The position numbers and the translations under genes are program-made. From the NCBI RefSeq assembly GCF_037914945.1, contig NZ_CP149787.1, positions 1,488,001 to 1,552,000 of the forward strand: a stretch of 64,000 nt of DNA. Direction: 5' to 3'. Source of the DNA: Haloterrigena sp. KLK7. Its GTDB lineage: Archaea; Halobacteriota; Halobacteria; Halobacteriales; Natrialbaceae. This document shows positions 52,897 through 60,584 of the stretch, in pieces; the first letter of the stretch is position 1, and every line of letters starts with the position of its first letter. The notes beneath the pieces are model-generated. The model was not told the origin of the DNA, searched no databases, and saw only the letters and a list, made by a program, of their open reading frames with translations.

Positions 52897-52912
52897 TTTA
52901 GGCTAGCCTAAA
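52897..52912. promoter_or_regulatory. Perfect 16-bp palindrome resembling a DtxR/IdeR-type iron box
   Basis: TTTAGGCTAGCCTAAA is a perfect palindrome in A/T-rich surroundings between two divergent genes (starts 52736 and 53033). Its TTAGG...CCTAA halves match the core of metal-dependent DtxR/IdeR/SirR operators. It is 120 bases from the methyltransferase ATG and 160 from the other start. Which gene it serves is not clear. Confidence 0.5.
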
Positions 52913-53032
52913 AAGCCTGTCGGTCGATCCATCGTCAGCGACTCGAATCGAGCCGGTGCGTCCTCGAGGCGGAATCGACGCTCGCGGCGCCGAGTCGAAC
53001 ACGTTTTCCTCGCCCGGCGTGAGGACTCGCGT

Positions 53033-53713
53033 ATGAGCGTTCGCGAGGAGTTCGACGAGTGGGCCGCGAGCGGCCGGGACAGAGGCATGGAAGACCGCCA
53101 CTGGCACACCGCGAAGCACGCGCTCGCGCGGATGCCGGTCGAACCGGGCGACGTCGTCCTCGATCTGGGCTGTGGTAGCGGCTACGCCGGCCGCGCGCTG
53201 CGAGACACCAAGGACGCGGGACGGATCTACGGCCTCGACGGCTCGCCGGAGATGGCCCGAAACGCCGCGGAGTACACCGACGATCCGGCGGTCGGATTCC
53301 TCGTCGGCGACTTCGACGAACTGCCCTTCGAGGACGACTCGATCGACCACGTGTTCTCGATGGAGGCCTTCTACTACGCCGCCGACCCCGACCACACCCT
53401 CGAGGAAATCGCCCGGATCCTCCGACCCGGCGGTACCTTCTACTGCGCCGTGAACTACTACGAGGAGAACGTCCACTCCCACGAGTGGCAGGAGTTCATC
53501 TCGATCGAGATGACCCGCTGGGACCGCGACCGGTACCGCGAGGCCTTCCGCGAGGCGGGACTGCACGTCGCCGAACAGGACAACATCCCCGACCGCGAGA
53601 TTACGATCCCCGCCGAGGCCGAGTTCCCGACCGACGACTGGGACACTCGCGAGGAGATGGTCGAACGCTACCGGGAGTTCGGCACGCTGCTGACCGTCGG
53701 CGTCGCGCCGTGA
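53033..53713 (+). CDS. SAM-dependent class I methyltransferase
   Basis: A 226-residue methyltransferase of the Methyltransf_11 type. Motif I is VLDLGCGSGYAGRAL, motif II is IYGLDGSPEM, and FDELPFEDDSIDHVFSMEAF is the post-motif region. The substrate (lipid, quinone or small molecule) cannot be read. Start at ATG 53033. A palindromic iron-box-like site lies upstream. Confidence 0.88.
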   Translation: MSVREEFDEWAASGRDRGMEDRHWHTAKHALARMPVEPGDVVLDLGCGSGYAGRALRDTKDAGRIYGLDGSPEMARNAAEYTDDPAVGFLVGDFDELPFEDDSIDHVFSMEAFYYAADPDHTLEEIARILRPGGTFYCAVNYYEENVHSHEWQEFISIEMTRWDRDRYREAFREAGLHVAEQDNIPDREITIPAEAEFPTDDWDTREEMVERYREFGTLLTVGVAP

Positions 53714-53777
53714 CGAAGTCGTCATTAATTCCGGCGCTGACTTTCCGTAGCGCCCGTGCCGTCGTATCCAACCTGTA

Positions 53778-53911
53778 GTGGCGCGCGCTGTCGATCGGCT
53801 GAGCGAATGCGAGGCCGATCGATGAATCCGTGCGAGGGATGAGCGAGTGAACAGCGTGAACGAGCGAATCGGTTGGGGAGGGAGAGGGATTCCCCGTTGC
53901 CACGATAGTAG
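53778..53911 (+). repeat. Dispersed intergenic hairpin repeat, copy C
   Basis: Begins GTGGCGCGCGCTGTCG; the first stem is perfect, TCGATCGGC/GCCGATCGA, with loop TGAGCGAATGCGAG; ends CCGTTGCCACGATAGTAG. The terminal stem differs from the other copies (GGGGA...TCCCC). It sits in the 426-base gap 53714-54139. The rest (53912-54139) has two CTCGAG-rich stretches after C-runs but no gene. Confidence 0.85.
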
Positions 53912-54139
53912 GGCGCTTCTTTCCGTTTCGTCCGCTATCAAAGCGTCTCCCAAAAGTGCGTTACTCGTTTCCGTGTGCCCCCGTTTCGACTCGAGTTATC
54001 CGTCGTCTGACAACCCCTTCGCTTCGACTCGAGACGCGCTGCCGTCTGCCGGTTTCCGAACTGTAACTCGACCCGAAACTGTCCGTGGGAAACGAGGTCA
54101 CACGGGACAGCGTAGCCGTCGTCACCGTACACGGCGTCG

Positions 54140-54715
54140 CTACTCGAACCGTTCCCCGGCCGGAATCGCCACCTCGAGCCAGTTCTCTTCGGGCGGCAGC
54201 GGGCAATCGAAGGTGTCGCTGTAGGCGCAAAACGGAGTGTACGCGAGGTTGAAGTCGACGACGATCTCGTCGCCGTCCGCGAGGTCGCGGTCGGCCGACA
54301 GCTCCATGTACCGACCGCCCTCGTAGCTCTGCTGGCCCGTGGTCTTGTCCCGGAAGGGGACGAACAGCGGCTCCTCGTTGGGGCTCTCCATCTGGTACGC
54401 GTTGAGTTCGAACGCGCCGTCCTCGAGGTCCTCGTCCTCGCGCTCGAGGTCGAACTCGAGGGTCGCGACCCGCAGATACCGCATCTCTCGGCCCGCGGTC
54501 GTGTCCATCAGGACGACCTCGGGATCGTCGTGGACCGTCGCGGTCGCGGTGACGCGGTAGTCCGGATCGGGATCGAAGTAGTCCAGGCCGTCGAACGAGT
54601 CGCGCTCTTCGGGCGGGATCGGCGACTGCGGGTGGTCCGCGAAGAACTCGTCTTTCTCGTCGCGTTTCGACTCGAGTTCCTCGCGCCAGCGGTCGACGTC
54701 ATCGATAGTGCTCAT
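54140..54715 (-). CDS. DUF1684 family protein
   Basis: A 191-residue soluble acidic protein of the DUF1684 family: WREELESKRDEKDEFFADHP at the start, PIPPEERDSFDGLDYF, and the C-terminal block DFNLAYTPFCAYSDTFDCPL then PPEENWLEV. The family is widespread with no confirmed reaction. The end of the protein keeps the usual PxCAY and CPLPP elements. It is transcribed after the 42-residue membrane protein gene. Confidence 0.87.
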   Translation of the reverse strand: MSTIDDVDRWREELESKRDEKDEFFADHPQSPIPPEERDSFDGLDYFDPDPDYRVTATATVHDDPEVVLMDTTAGREMRYLRVATLEFDLEREDEDLEDGAFELNAYQMESPNEEPLFVPFRDKTTGQQSYEGGRYMELSADRDLADGDEIVVDFNLAYTPFCAYSDTFDCPLPPEENWLEVAIPAGERFE

Positions 54716-54764
54716 GGGAGTCGTTGGACGTCGCGACTGGTGTGCGTTGCGTTTGTCGCCGACC

Positions 54765-54893
54765 CTACAGCCGGTTGATCAACAGAACGGTACCGCCGAA
54801 TAGCGGCAGCCAGAGCATCGTCGTGAGGATCAGCCCCAGGAGCGCGTTCGTCGTCCGCGTCTCGCGGTCTACTGACTGACTCGAGTCCGTCAT
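54765..54893 (-). CDS. Small membrane protein, 42 residues
   Basis: Bottom strand ATG (54891-54893) to TAG (54765-54767). A polar N-terminus with Ser/Thr/Arg precedes a single hydrophobic stretch (ALLGLILTTMLWLPLFGG) that continues in TVLLINRL. Composition and size are typical of short haloarchaeal membrane proteins. It lies 49 bases upstream of the DUF1684 gene on the same strand, so it may head that operon. Unknown role. Confidence 0.55.
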   Translation of the reverse strand: MTDSSQSVDRETRTTNALLGLILTTMLWLPLFGGTVLLINRL

Positions 54894-55087
54894 CGGTCGC
54901 CGGTAGTTGTTCGGATGACGAGTTTATTGCTATGACTGCCACAGAACCGCAGAGCGACGACCGGAATCTCGCCTCCCGCGGTCGTCTCCTCCGTCCGCCC
55001 CGCAGTTCGTGACGCGCGACCCGCCGGAGTCGTCGTTCTCTCGGAGTCGTCGTTCCCTCGTTCTCGAGCGAACCCGCCGTCGCCTCG

Positions 55088-55333
55088 CTACTCCTCGATC
55101 GTGAGGACGCCGTTTCGCGCGGAGACGTCGCTGGCCTCTGGGGGCAGTTCGAACTCGAACTGCTCGCCGTCGGCGACGATGATCGCGGTCGAACCGAGAA
55201 CGTCCATCTCGATGTCCGCGGCGGCGTTCCCGAAGTCGACGGCGATGACGCTGCCGTCGTCGTACTCGAACGTGCGGATAACCACGTCGTCCCGGTCGAC
55301 GTTCTTGAGTGAGGTGGGGACCTTCATGTGCAT
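55088..55333 (-). CDS. Small Hsp20-like (alpha-crystallin fold) acidic protein
   Basis: An 81-residue beta-rich protein. The segment VIRTFEYDDGSVIAVDF and the ending FEFELPPEASDVSARNGVLT recall the Hsp20 C-terminal strands (PPxA...NGVL). It is shorter than a true small heat shock protein and lacks the IxI tail. Start may be at MHMKVP (55333) or two residues later (MKVP); upstream in-frame sequence is less likely. Haloarchaeal DUF7127-type proteins have this look; identification is tentative. Confidence 0.65.
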   Translation of the reverse strand: MHMKVPTSLKNVDRDDVVIRTFEYDDGSVIAVDFGNAAADIEMDVLGSTAIIVADGEQFEFELPPEASDVSARNGVLTIEE

Positions 55334-55619
55334 CGATAGGGGCCGAGGCAATTAAAGGGGCACGCCGGCAGCGTCCGGCCGATCGACACCGGACTGATCG
55401 TCGATATCGCGAGACTCGGACGCTGTATCTGCCGTTCGGTCGGCGGCAGAGCGACGCTCGATAACGGTGATAACGCGGGTAATGATCCACGACACGGCAC
55501 GACGATCGACTCGAGATGCGCGGAAACGTGACTCGAGGTACCATCACCCGACCGCGCGATCGACGGTCCCGTCCGTGACTTTTTGTATCGGGGCGCGCCC
55601 AACACAGTTCGTCAACGCT
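55334..55619. other. Divergent intergenic region before the helicase operon
   Basis: About 290 bases without a gene. The only promoter-like feature is a T-rich word (TTTTGTAT) at 55581-55588, at the right distance to start transcription near 55612. No palindrome or RNA structure stood out. Confidence 0.4.
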
Positions 55620-55652
55620 ATGGACGACCACCCCCGAGTAGGCGAAGAATGA
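55620..55652 (+). CDS. 10-codon leader reading frame overlapping the helicase start
   Basis: ATG at 55620 reads MDDHPRVGEE and stops at TGA 55650-55652; the stop overlaps the helicase ATG at 55649 by four bases (ATGA). A TATA-like word about 35 bases upstream would place the transcript start close to this ATG. It is therefore either a translated leader that feeds ribosomes to the helicase or part of a short untranslated leader. Too short to judge from composition. Confidence 0.35.
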   Translation: MDDHPRVGEE

Positions 55653-58024
55653 CCGACTGGCGCTCGATCTTCGGCCACGACCGTCCCTACGACGAGCAGG
55701 TCGACGGCATCGAGACCGCGATCGACACTGCTCGAGACGGCGGCTACAGCGTCGTCGAGGGCGCCTGTGGTACCGGGAAGACGATGATCGCGCTGACCGC
55801 GGGGATCGACCTCGTGCGCGATCCGGACACCGACTACGAGCGCGTGTTCGTGCTCACGAGCGTCAAACAGCAACTACACCAGTTCGAAGAAGACCTCGAG
55901 ACGATCAACGAGAACCTCCCCGACGACTGGAACCCCGTTTCGGGGCTCACCCTCGTCGGAAAGGCCGACGTCTGCCCGTACAACCGCGCCGGCGCGGGCG
56001 GGATCGACGACGGCAACGTCTACGACCGCTGTGAGACCCTGCGGGACCGCACGCGCGACCTCACCGGCGAGGGCGGCGACACCACCGCCGGCAGCCTGAC
56101 GGCCCAGGCCCGCAGCCAACAGATGGGATTGGCGGACAGCGGCGCTCAGGGCGGCGGCCCGACGCTCCTCGAGACCGCCGGCGAGACCGCGCCCTACGCG
56201 CCGGACCTGCCGGAGTACAGCGACGGCGGCCCCGTCGACGTCTCGACGGAGTACTGCCCGTTCTACGCCCAGTACCTCGAGGACCTCCCCGAGGAGGGCA
56301 GCGACGGCGACGCGGTCGAAGCCGTCCCCTACGACTTCACCGAGGCGGGGATGATCACCCCTCAGGACCTCGTCGCCCGCTCGGTCGCCCACGGCACCTG
56401 CCCGCACTCGGTGATGGGCGCCGTGCTCGGCCACGTCGAGGTCGTCATCGGGAACTACTACCACGCGTTCGATCCTCGGACGACCGGTTCGTTCACCGGC
56501 GCCCTGCTCGACGACTCCACGTTCGTCGTCTGCGACGAGGCCCACATGCTCGAGCCCCGCGTCCGTGATCTGGTCAGCGACGGGGTCGCCGACACGACGC
56601 TGCGCGACGCCGAAACCGAGCTCTCGCGGGTCATCCAGCCGATCAAGTTCGAGCGCGAGGGCCGGCGCGCCGAGGGCGGCTCCAAGACGGCCGACGCCGA
56701 CCTCGTCCGAGCGGAACTGAACGACAGCGACGTCAGCTACGACGAACTCGAGCAGACCCTCGAGTTCGTCCGCGACCTCCGGAGCGAACTCGACCGCCGG
56801 GTGACTGCCCGTCTCGACCGGAAACACAGGGGATGGCAGTCGAACCTCACCGACCTCGCGGACGACGAGATTCCGCTGCGAGATCCCGCGGAACCGACCG
56901 AGGACGAACTCACGGCGTGGGCCCGCGAGGCGGGCTACGGCGACGCTGACTGGGTCCGCGCCGAGGCCGTCGGCGCGGTAGTCGAGCGCATTCTGAACGA
57001 AGCCGAGGACGAGGACCGGACCCGCGCGGCCCCCGCCGTCGGTCGCGTCCTCGGCGAGTGGTACCGCCGCGGCCACACCGACTACTTCCGGGAGATCGAA
57101 CTCGAGCGCACCTGGGACGACACCGAGCCCGCCGACTCCTGGCGTCGGGCCTACAACGCCCGGCTGGCCCTCCACAACTGCGTCCCCAGCGACGCCATCG
57201 GCGAACGACTCGGGATGTTCGGCGGCGGGATCCTCATGAGCGCGACCTTAGAGCCGATGGACGCCTTCACCGAGGTGACCGGACTGGACTACCTCGAGCG
57301 CGAGGAGGACCGCCCGGTCGTCGAACGCCGATACGGGCTGCACTTCCCCGAGGAGAACCGCGAGAGCTTCGCCGTCGCAGCGCCGAAGTACACCTACGAC
57401 AACCGCGGCCGGCCCGGGGAAGAGAATCCCACGCGACGGCAGTACGTCGACGCCGTCGCGAAGGTCGGCCGGCTCCCGGGCAACGTCCTCGTCGGGATGC
57501 CGAGCTACGCGGAGGCCGACTGGCTCGCCGGCGTCTTAGCGGAGCGACTCGAGAAACCCGTCCTGCTCGACGCCGCCAGCGACGACGAGACCACGCAGGC
57601 GCTCAAACGCGAGTTCTTCGCCGGCGAGGGGAAGGTGCTGGTCACGAGCCTCCGGGGCACGCTGACCGAGGGCGTCGACTACAGCGGCGACCGGCTCGCG
57701 GCCGCGGTGGTCTGTGGCGTCCCCATCGTCAACACCTCGAGTCCGCGCACGAAGGCCGTCCGCCGGGCCTACGACGATGAGTTCGGCGACGGCTTCACCT
57801 ACGCGCTGACGATTCCCGCGGTCCGGAAGGCCCGGCAGGCGATCGGCCGCGTCATTCGGAGTCCCGAGGACGTCGGCGTCCGCGTGCTGCTTGACGAGCG
57901 CTACGCTCGCGATAGCTGGGACTCCGTCCGCCCGTACCTGCCCGACGACGGCGAGTTCCAGCCCGTCAGCCCAGACATGCTCGACGTCGGCCTCGAGCGG
58001 TTCCGGGGCCGACTCGAGCGGTAG
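55649..58024 (+). CDS. XPD/Rad3-family Fe-S DNA helicase
   Basis: A 791-residue superfamily 2 5'-3' helicase for repair. Walker A GACGTGKT (about 38-45) and DEAH box CDEAHM (296-299). Four cysteines at 109 (VCPY), 128 (RCET), 203 (YCPF) and 251 (TCPH) would bind the 4Fe-4S cluster of the XPD family. C-terminal motifs include VTSLRGTLTEGVDYSG and QAIGRVIRSPEDVGV (Q/R motif VI). Start MTDWRSIFGHD. It is longer than crenarchaeal XPD, with insertions. Alternative name: ATP-dependent DNA helicase DinG-like. Confidence 0.93.
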   Translation: MTDWRSIFGHDRPYDEQVDGIETAIDTARDGGYSVVEGACGTGKTMIALTAGIDLVRDPDTDYERVFVLTSVKQQLHQFEEDLETINENLPDDWNPVSGLTLVGKADVCPYNRAGAGGIDDGNVYDRCETLRDRTRDLTGEGGDTTAGSLTAQARSQQMGLADSGAQGGGPTLLETAGETAPYAPDLPEYSDGGPVDVSTEYCPFYAQYLEDLPEEGSDGDAVEAVPYDFTEAGMITPQDLVARSVAHGTCPHSVMGAVLGHVEVVIGNYYHAFDPRTTGSFTGALLDDSTFVVCDEAHMLEPRVRDLVSDGVADTTLRDAETELSRVIQPIKFEREGRRAEGGSKTADADLVRAELNDSDVSYDELEQTLEFVRDLRSELDRRVTARLDRKHRGWQSNLTDLADDEIPLRDPAEPTEDELTAWAREAGYGDADWVRAEAVGAVVERILNEAEDEDRTRAAPAVGRVLGEWYRRGHTDYFREIELERTWDDTEPADSWRRAYNARLALHNCVPSDAIGERLGMFGGGILMSATLEPMDAFTEVTGLDYLEREEDRPVVERRYGLHFPEENRESFAVAAPKYTYDNRGRPGEENPTRRQYVDAVAKVGRLPGNVLVGMPSYAEADWLAGVLAERLEKPVLLDAASDDETTQALKREFFAGEGKVLVTSLRGTLTEGVDYSGDRLAAAVVCGVPIVNTSSPRTKAVRRAYDDEFGDGFTYALTIPAVRKARQAIGRVIRSPEDVGVRVLLDERYARDSWDSVRPYLPDDGEFQPVSPDMLDVGLERFRGRLER

Positions 58025-58090
58025 CCGGAACCGACTCGCGCGGTGGCGAAATCGACTCGGACGGCCCTCCTCCCGACCCGGACTCGGCCC

Positions 58091-58441
58091 TCATCCCGAC
58101 TCGGACTCGGACTCGGCGTCGGACCCGGATCCGGATTGATTCAGCGTGATCGTCGTCGTTCTCGTCGTCGTCTCGGCGTACAGCGAGTACAGTAGAATCG
58201 TGAAGCCGCCGGCGGTGCACCCGCTCTGGATCGCGACGCCGAGTCCGACGTTGCCGGCGCCGAGGTGGGCGATCGCGCCGCCGACCGAGCCGGCGACGAT
58301 GAAGCTAAAGCCGATGGCAACCGCTCGCAGCGCCGCCGACTTCGTCCGCTGAAAGGCCCGATAGGCCAGCGCGGCGACGGCGCCGCCGGTGACGAACGTC
58401 GCCGTGTTCGCGGCCGCGATGAGGAGCGTGTATTCGTCCAT
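58091..58441 (-). CDS. Four-helix membrane protein of unknown function
   Basis: A 116-residue membrane protein with about three to four hydrophobic segments (LLIAAANTATFVTGGAVAAL; AVAIGFSFIVAGSVGGAIAHL; IQSGCTAGGFTILLYSLY, partly) and an acidic Ser/Asp/Glu tail. Fold recalls small haloarchaeal membrane proteins found near regulators. No HTH is present. Convergent with the helicase. Confidence 0.72.
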   Translation of the reverse strand: MDEYTLLIAAANTATFVTGGAVAALAYRAFQRTKSAALRAVAIGFSFIVAGSVGGAIAHLGAGNVGLGVAIQSGCTAGGFTILLYSLYAETTTRTTTITLNQSGSGSDAESESESG

Positions 58442-58730
58442 AGCTACGTGGGGTCACTCGGTGATTCGCTCCTCGAGTCCGAATCGCGGACCGTCGCCGT
58501 CCCGTCGATCGGACTCGAGTGAATCGATAGTACGGTGTCCGCGGCTCTCGTACTTCAGTGACGTCGCCGATTCTCAGTCGGAAAGAACGGTCCGAAGACG
58601 TTCGGCGTATGTGGTCGGTTTCCGACCGACGTCACCGGTTGGGTCCGACGGCGCGGCGGCCACCTCCGCTGATCGAACCCGAGGTTCCGCCGATCCGAAA
58701 GATTTTGTCACACCGGTGAGAGTCACGGCT

Positions 58731-59861
58731 GTGACAGCGAACGCGACTGCGGCCGATAACCGACGGTACGTGCTCGCGGGTATCGTCGCGCTCCTCGGCC
58801 TCGTTACCGGTGCGATTCTGCTCGACGTCCTCGGTACGATCATGTTTGCACTGACGGTGGCCTACGTCCTGTTGCCCGTGCAGGGCTGGCTCCACCGACG
58901 CGGTCTCTCGGAGCGGCTGTCGGCCGTCGCGGCGACCCTGCTCGGTTTTCTCGGCACCGTCGCCGTCTTCGCGCCGCTGGTCGTCGCGCTCTACTTTCGG
59001 TTCGAGCAGATACAGACCCTCGTCGAAGAGGTCCCCCGCGAGATGCCCGTCGCGGCCATGGGCTATACGTACACGGTCAACGTCGCCGAAGTCAGGTCGC
59101 TCGCGCTGGACTTTTTGAGCGACGCGGCCGTCTCCTTCGCCGCGGCGCTGCCCGTGCTGGGGATCAAGTTCGCCCTGTTCGTCATCCTGCTGTTCGCGCT
59201 GCTGCTCGAGGCGGACGCCGCCGGCCGCGCGGCCATCGCGCCGGTCCCCTACGACTACCGCGACGTCGTCTACGCGCTCGCGACGCGGGCCCGCGAGACG
59301 CTGTACGCGATCTACGTCCTGCAGTTCGCGACGTCGGTGGCGACGCTCGCCGTCGCCTACCCGCTGTTCTGGCTGCTCGGCTACGACGCGGCGTTCACGC
59401 TCGCGTTCTTCGCGGCGATCCTGCAGTTCATCCCGATGATCGGCCCCAGTCTGCTGATCGCGCCGATCGCGCTCTATCACGTCGCCGTCGACCAACTCGT
59501 CGCGGGCCTCCTCGTCGGCGTCCTCGGGATGGCCCTCGTCGCCTGGTTCCCCGACATCGTCGTCCGGCCGCGACTGGCCCGCCGTTCGGCGGGTCTCCCC
59601 GGGAGCCTCTACTTCGTCGGCTTCACCGGCGGCCTGTTCACGCTGGGCGCGATCGGCGTCGTCGTCGGTCCGCTGATCGTCGCCGTCTTCGTCGAGGCCG
59701 TCGACCTGCTGGCCGACGAGGTCAACGGCGACGCGACGTTCGCCGAACTCGTCGAGTCCGATCTCGAGGAGCCCCCGGGCGACGCCGCCGACTCGCGGCC
59801 CGGAACCGAGACCACGATGACCTCGCCGGAGGAGTCGGGAACGCGACCGGCCGACGACTGA
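58731..59861 (+). CDS. AI-2E transporter family membrane protein
   Basis: A 376-residue polytopic membrane protein of the AI-2E/PerM family (about eight helices). Typical blocks are YVLAGIVALLGLVTGAILLD, TVAYVLLPVQGWLHRRG, and toward the end FIPMIGPSLLIAPIALYHVA. The family exports small molecules or ions; AI-2 itself is not shown. The GTG start at 58731 is chosen because long in-frame sequence before it is arginine/serine-rich and not membrane-like. The acidic tail is haloarchaeal. Confidence 0.88.
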   Translation: MTANATAADNRRYVLAGIVALLGLVTGAILLDVLGTIMFALTVAYVLLPVQGWLHRRGLSERLSAVAATLLGFLGTVAVFAPLVVALYFRFEQIQTLVEEVPREMPVAAMGYTYTVNVAEVRSLALDFLSDAAVSFAAALPVLGIKFALFVILLFALLLEADAAGRAAIAPVPYDYRDVVYALATRARETLYAIYVLQFATSVATLAVAYPLFWLLGYDAAFTLAFFAAILQFIPMIGPSLLIAPIALYHVAVDQLVAGLLVGVLGMALVAWFPDIVVRPRLARRSAGLPGSLYFVGFTGGLFTLGAIGVVVGPLIVAVFVEAVDLLADEVNGDATFAELVESDLEEPPGDAADSRPGTETTMTSPEESGTRPADD

Positions 59862-59959
59862 CCGATCCGTCCCTCGAGGTCGGTCCGCGCAGACGGACTC
59901 GACCTCGCGACCCACCGCCACCCCCTGCCACTTTTTACCACGGCAGCCGTCCGTTCGGT

Positions 59960-60559
59960 ATGGCTTCCGGCCGAACGCTCGCCAACGCGATTATCGGTGC
60001 CATCGTCGGCGTCGTGCTCTCGTTTATCCCGCTCTCGCCCGTTCTCGGCGGCGCTATCGCGGGCTTTCTCGAGGGGTCGAACACCCAAAAGGGAGCGCTC
60101 GCCGGCGCGCTCGCTGGCGCGCTCGCGTTCCTCCCGGTCGCCGGCTTCGCGATCCTCGGACTCGGGGTCCTCGGGTTCGGGATGGGGGTCGTCGAGGCGC
60201 CGATCGAGGGCTTCGCGATCGCGGCGCTGGCCATCGTCGGCTTCGGACTGCTGCTGTTCCTCTACACGGTCGGCCTGTCGCTGCTCGGTGGCTATCTCGG
60301 CGCGTACCTCGCCCGCGAGTATCCGGACCAGCGGATCCGGACCCAGGAGACCCTCGGCCTCTCCGCGGATCGATCGCGGTCGGTCGACGCGACCCGGCCT
60401 CCGGACGTCCGCTCGGACTCGCTGCGGAACCGCGACCGCAGGCGCGAGCGACCCGGAGTACGCGACTCCGACTCCGGATCCGTGTCCGAGTCTGAATCCG
60501 AGTCCGGAGCCGAGTCCGACTCGGAACGCGACCGAGACGTCGATCGAGAACGGTTCTAG
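59960..60559 (+). CDS. DUF5518-type membrane protein
   Basis: A 199-residue membrane protein. Four glycine-rich hydrophobic segments in residues 8-120, with the family-like GGAIAGFLEGS and GALAGALAGALAF blocks. The C-terminal third is a Ser/Asp/Arg-rich disordered tail (SVSESESESGAESDSERD). No enzymatic motif. It converges with the ABC permease gene 25 bases away. Confidence 0.8.
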   Translation: MASGRTLANAIIGAIVGVVLSFIPLSPVLGGAIAGFLEGSNTQKGALAGALAGALAFLPVAGFAILGLGVLGFGMGVVEAPIEGFAIAALAIVGFGLLLFLYTVGLSLLGGYLGAYLAREYPDQRIRTQETLGLSADRSRSVDATRPPDVRSDSLRNRDRRRERPGVRDSDSGSVSESESESGAESDSERDRDVDRERF

Positions 60560-60584
60560 GGCGACGCCGTCGATCCCGCTCCGG

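Noticed and set aside
38260-53911. Calling the dispersed repeats a transposon-derived MITE outright
   Set aside because: Short terminal GTGGC/GCCAC inverted ends exist, but I could see no target-site duplication and no parent transposase; the convergent-gene bias and covarying stems suggest another origin, so it is left open.
53969-54035. Two C-run plus TTCGACTCGAG words after repeat C as Orc boxes
   Set aside because: Same partial match as at 10648, no pairing and no initiator gene nearby; treated as chance.
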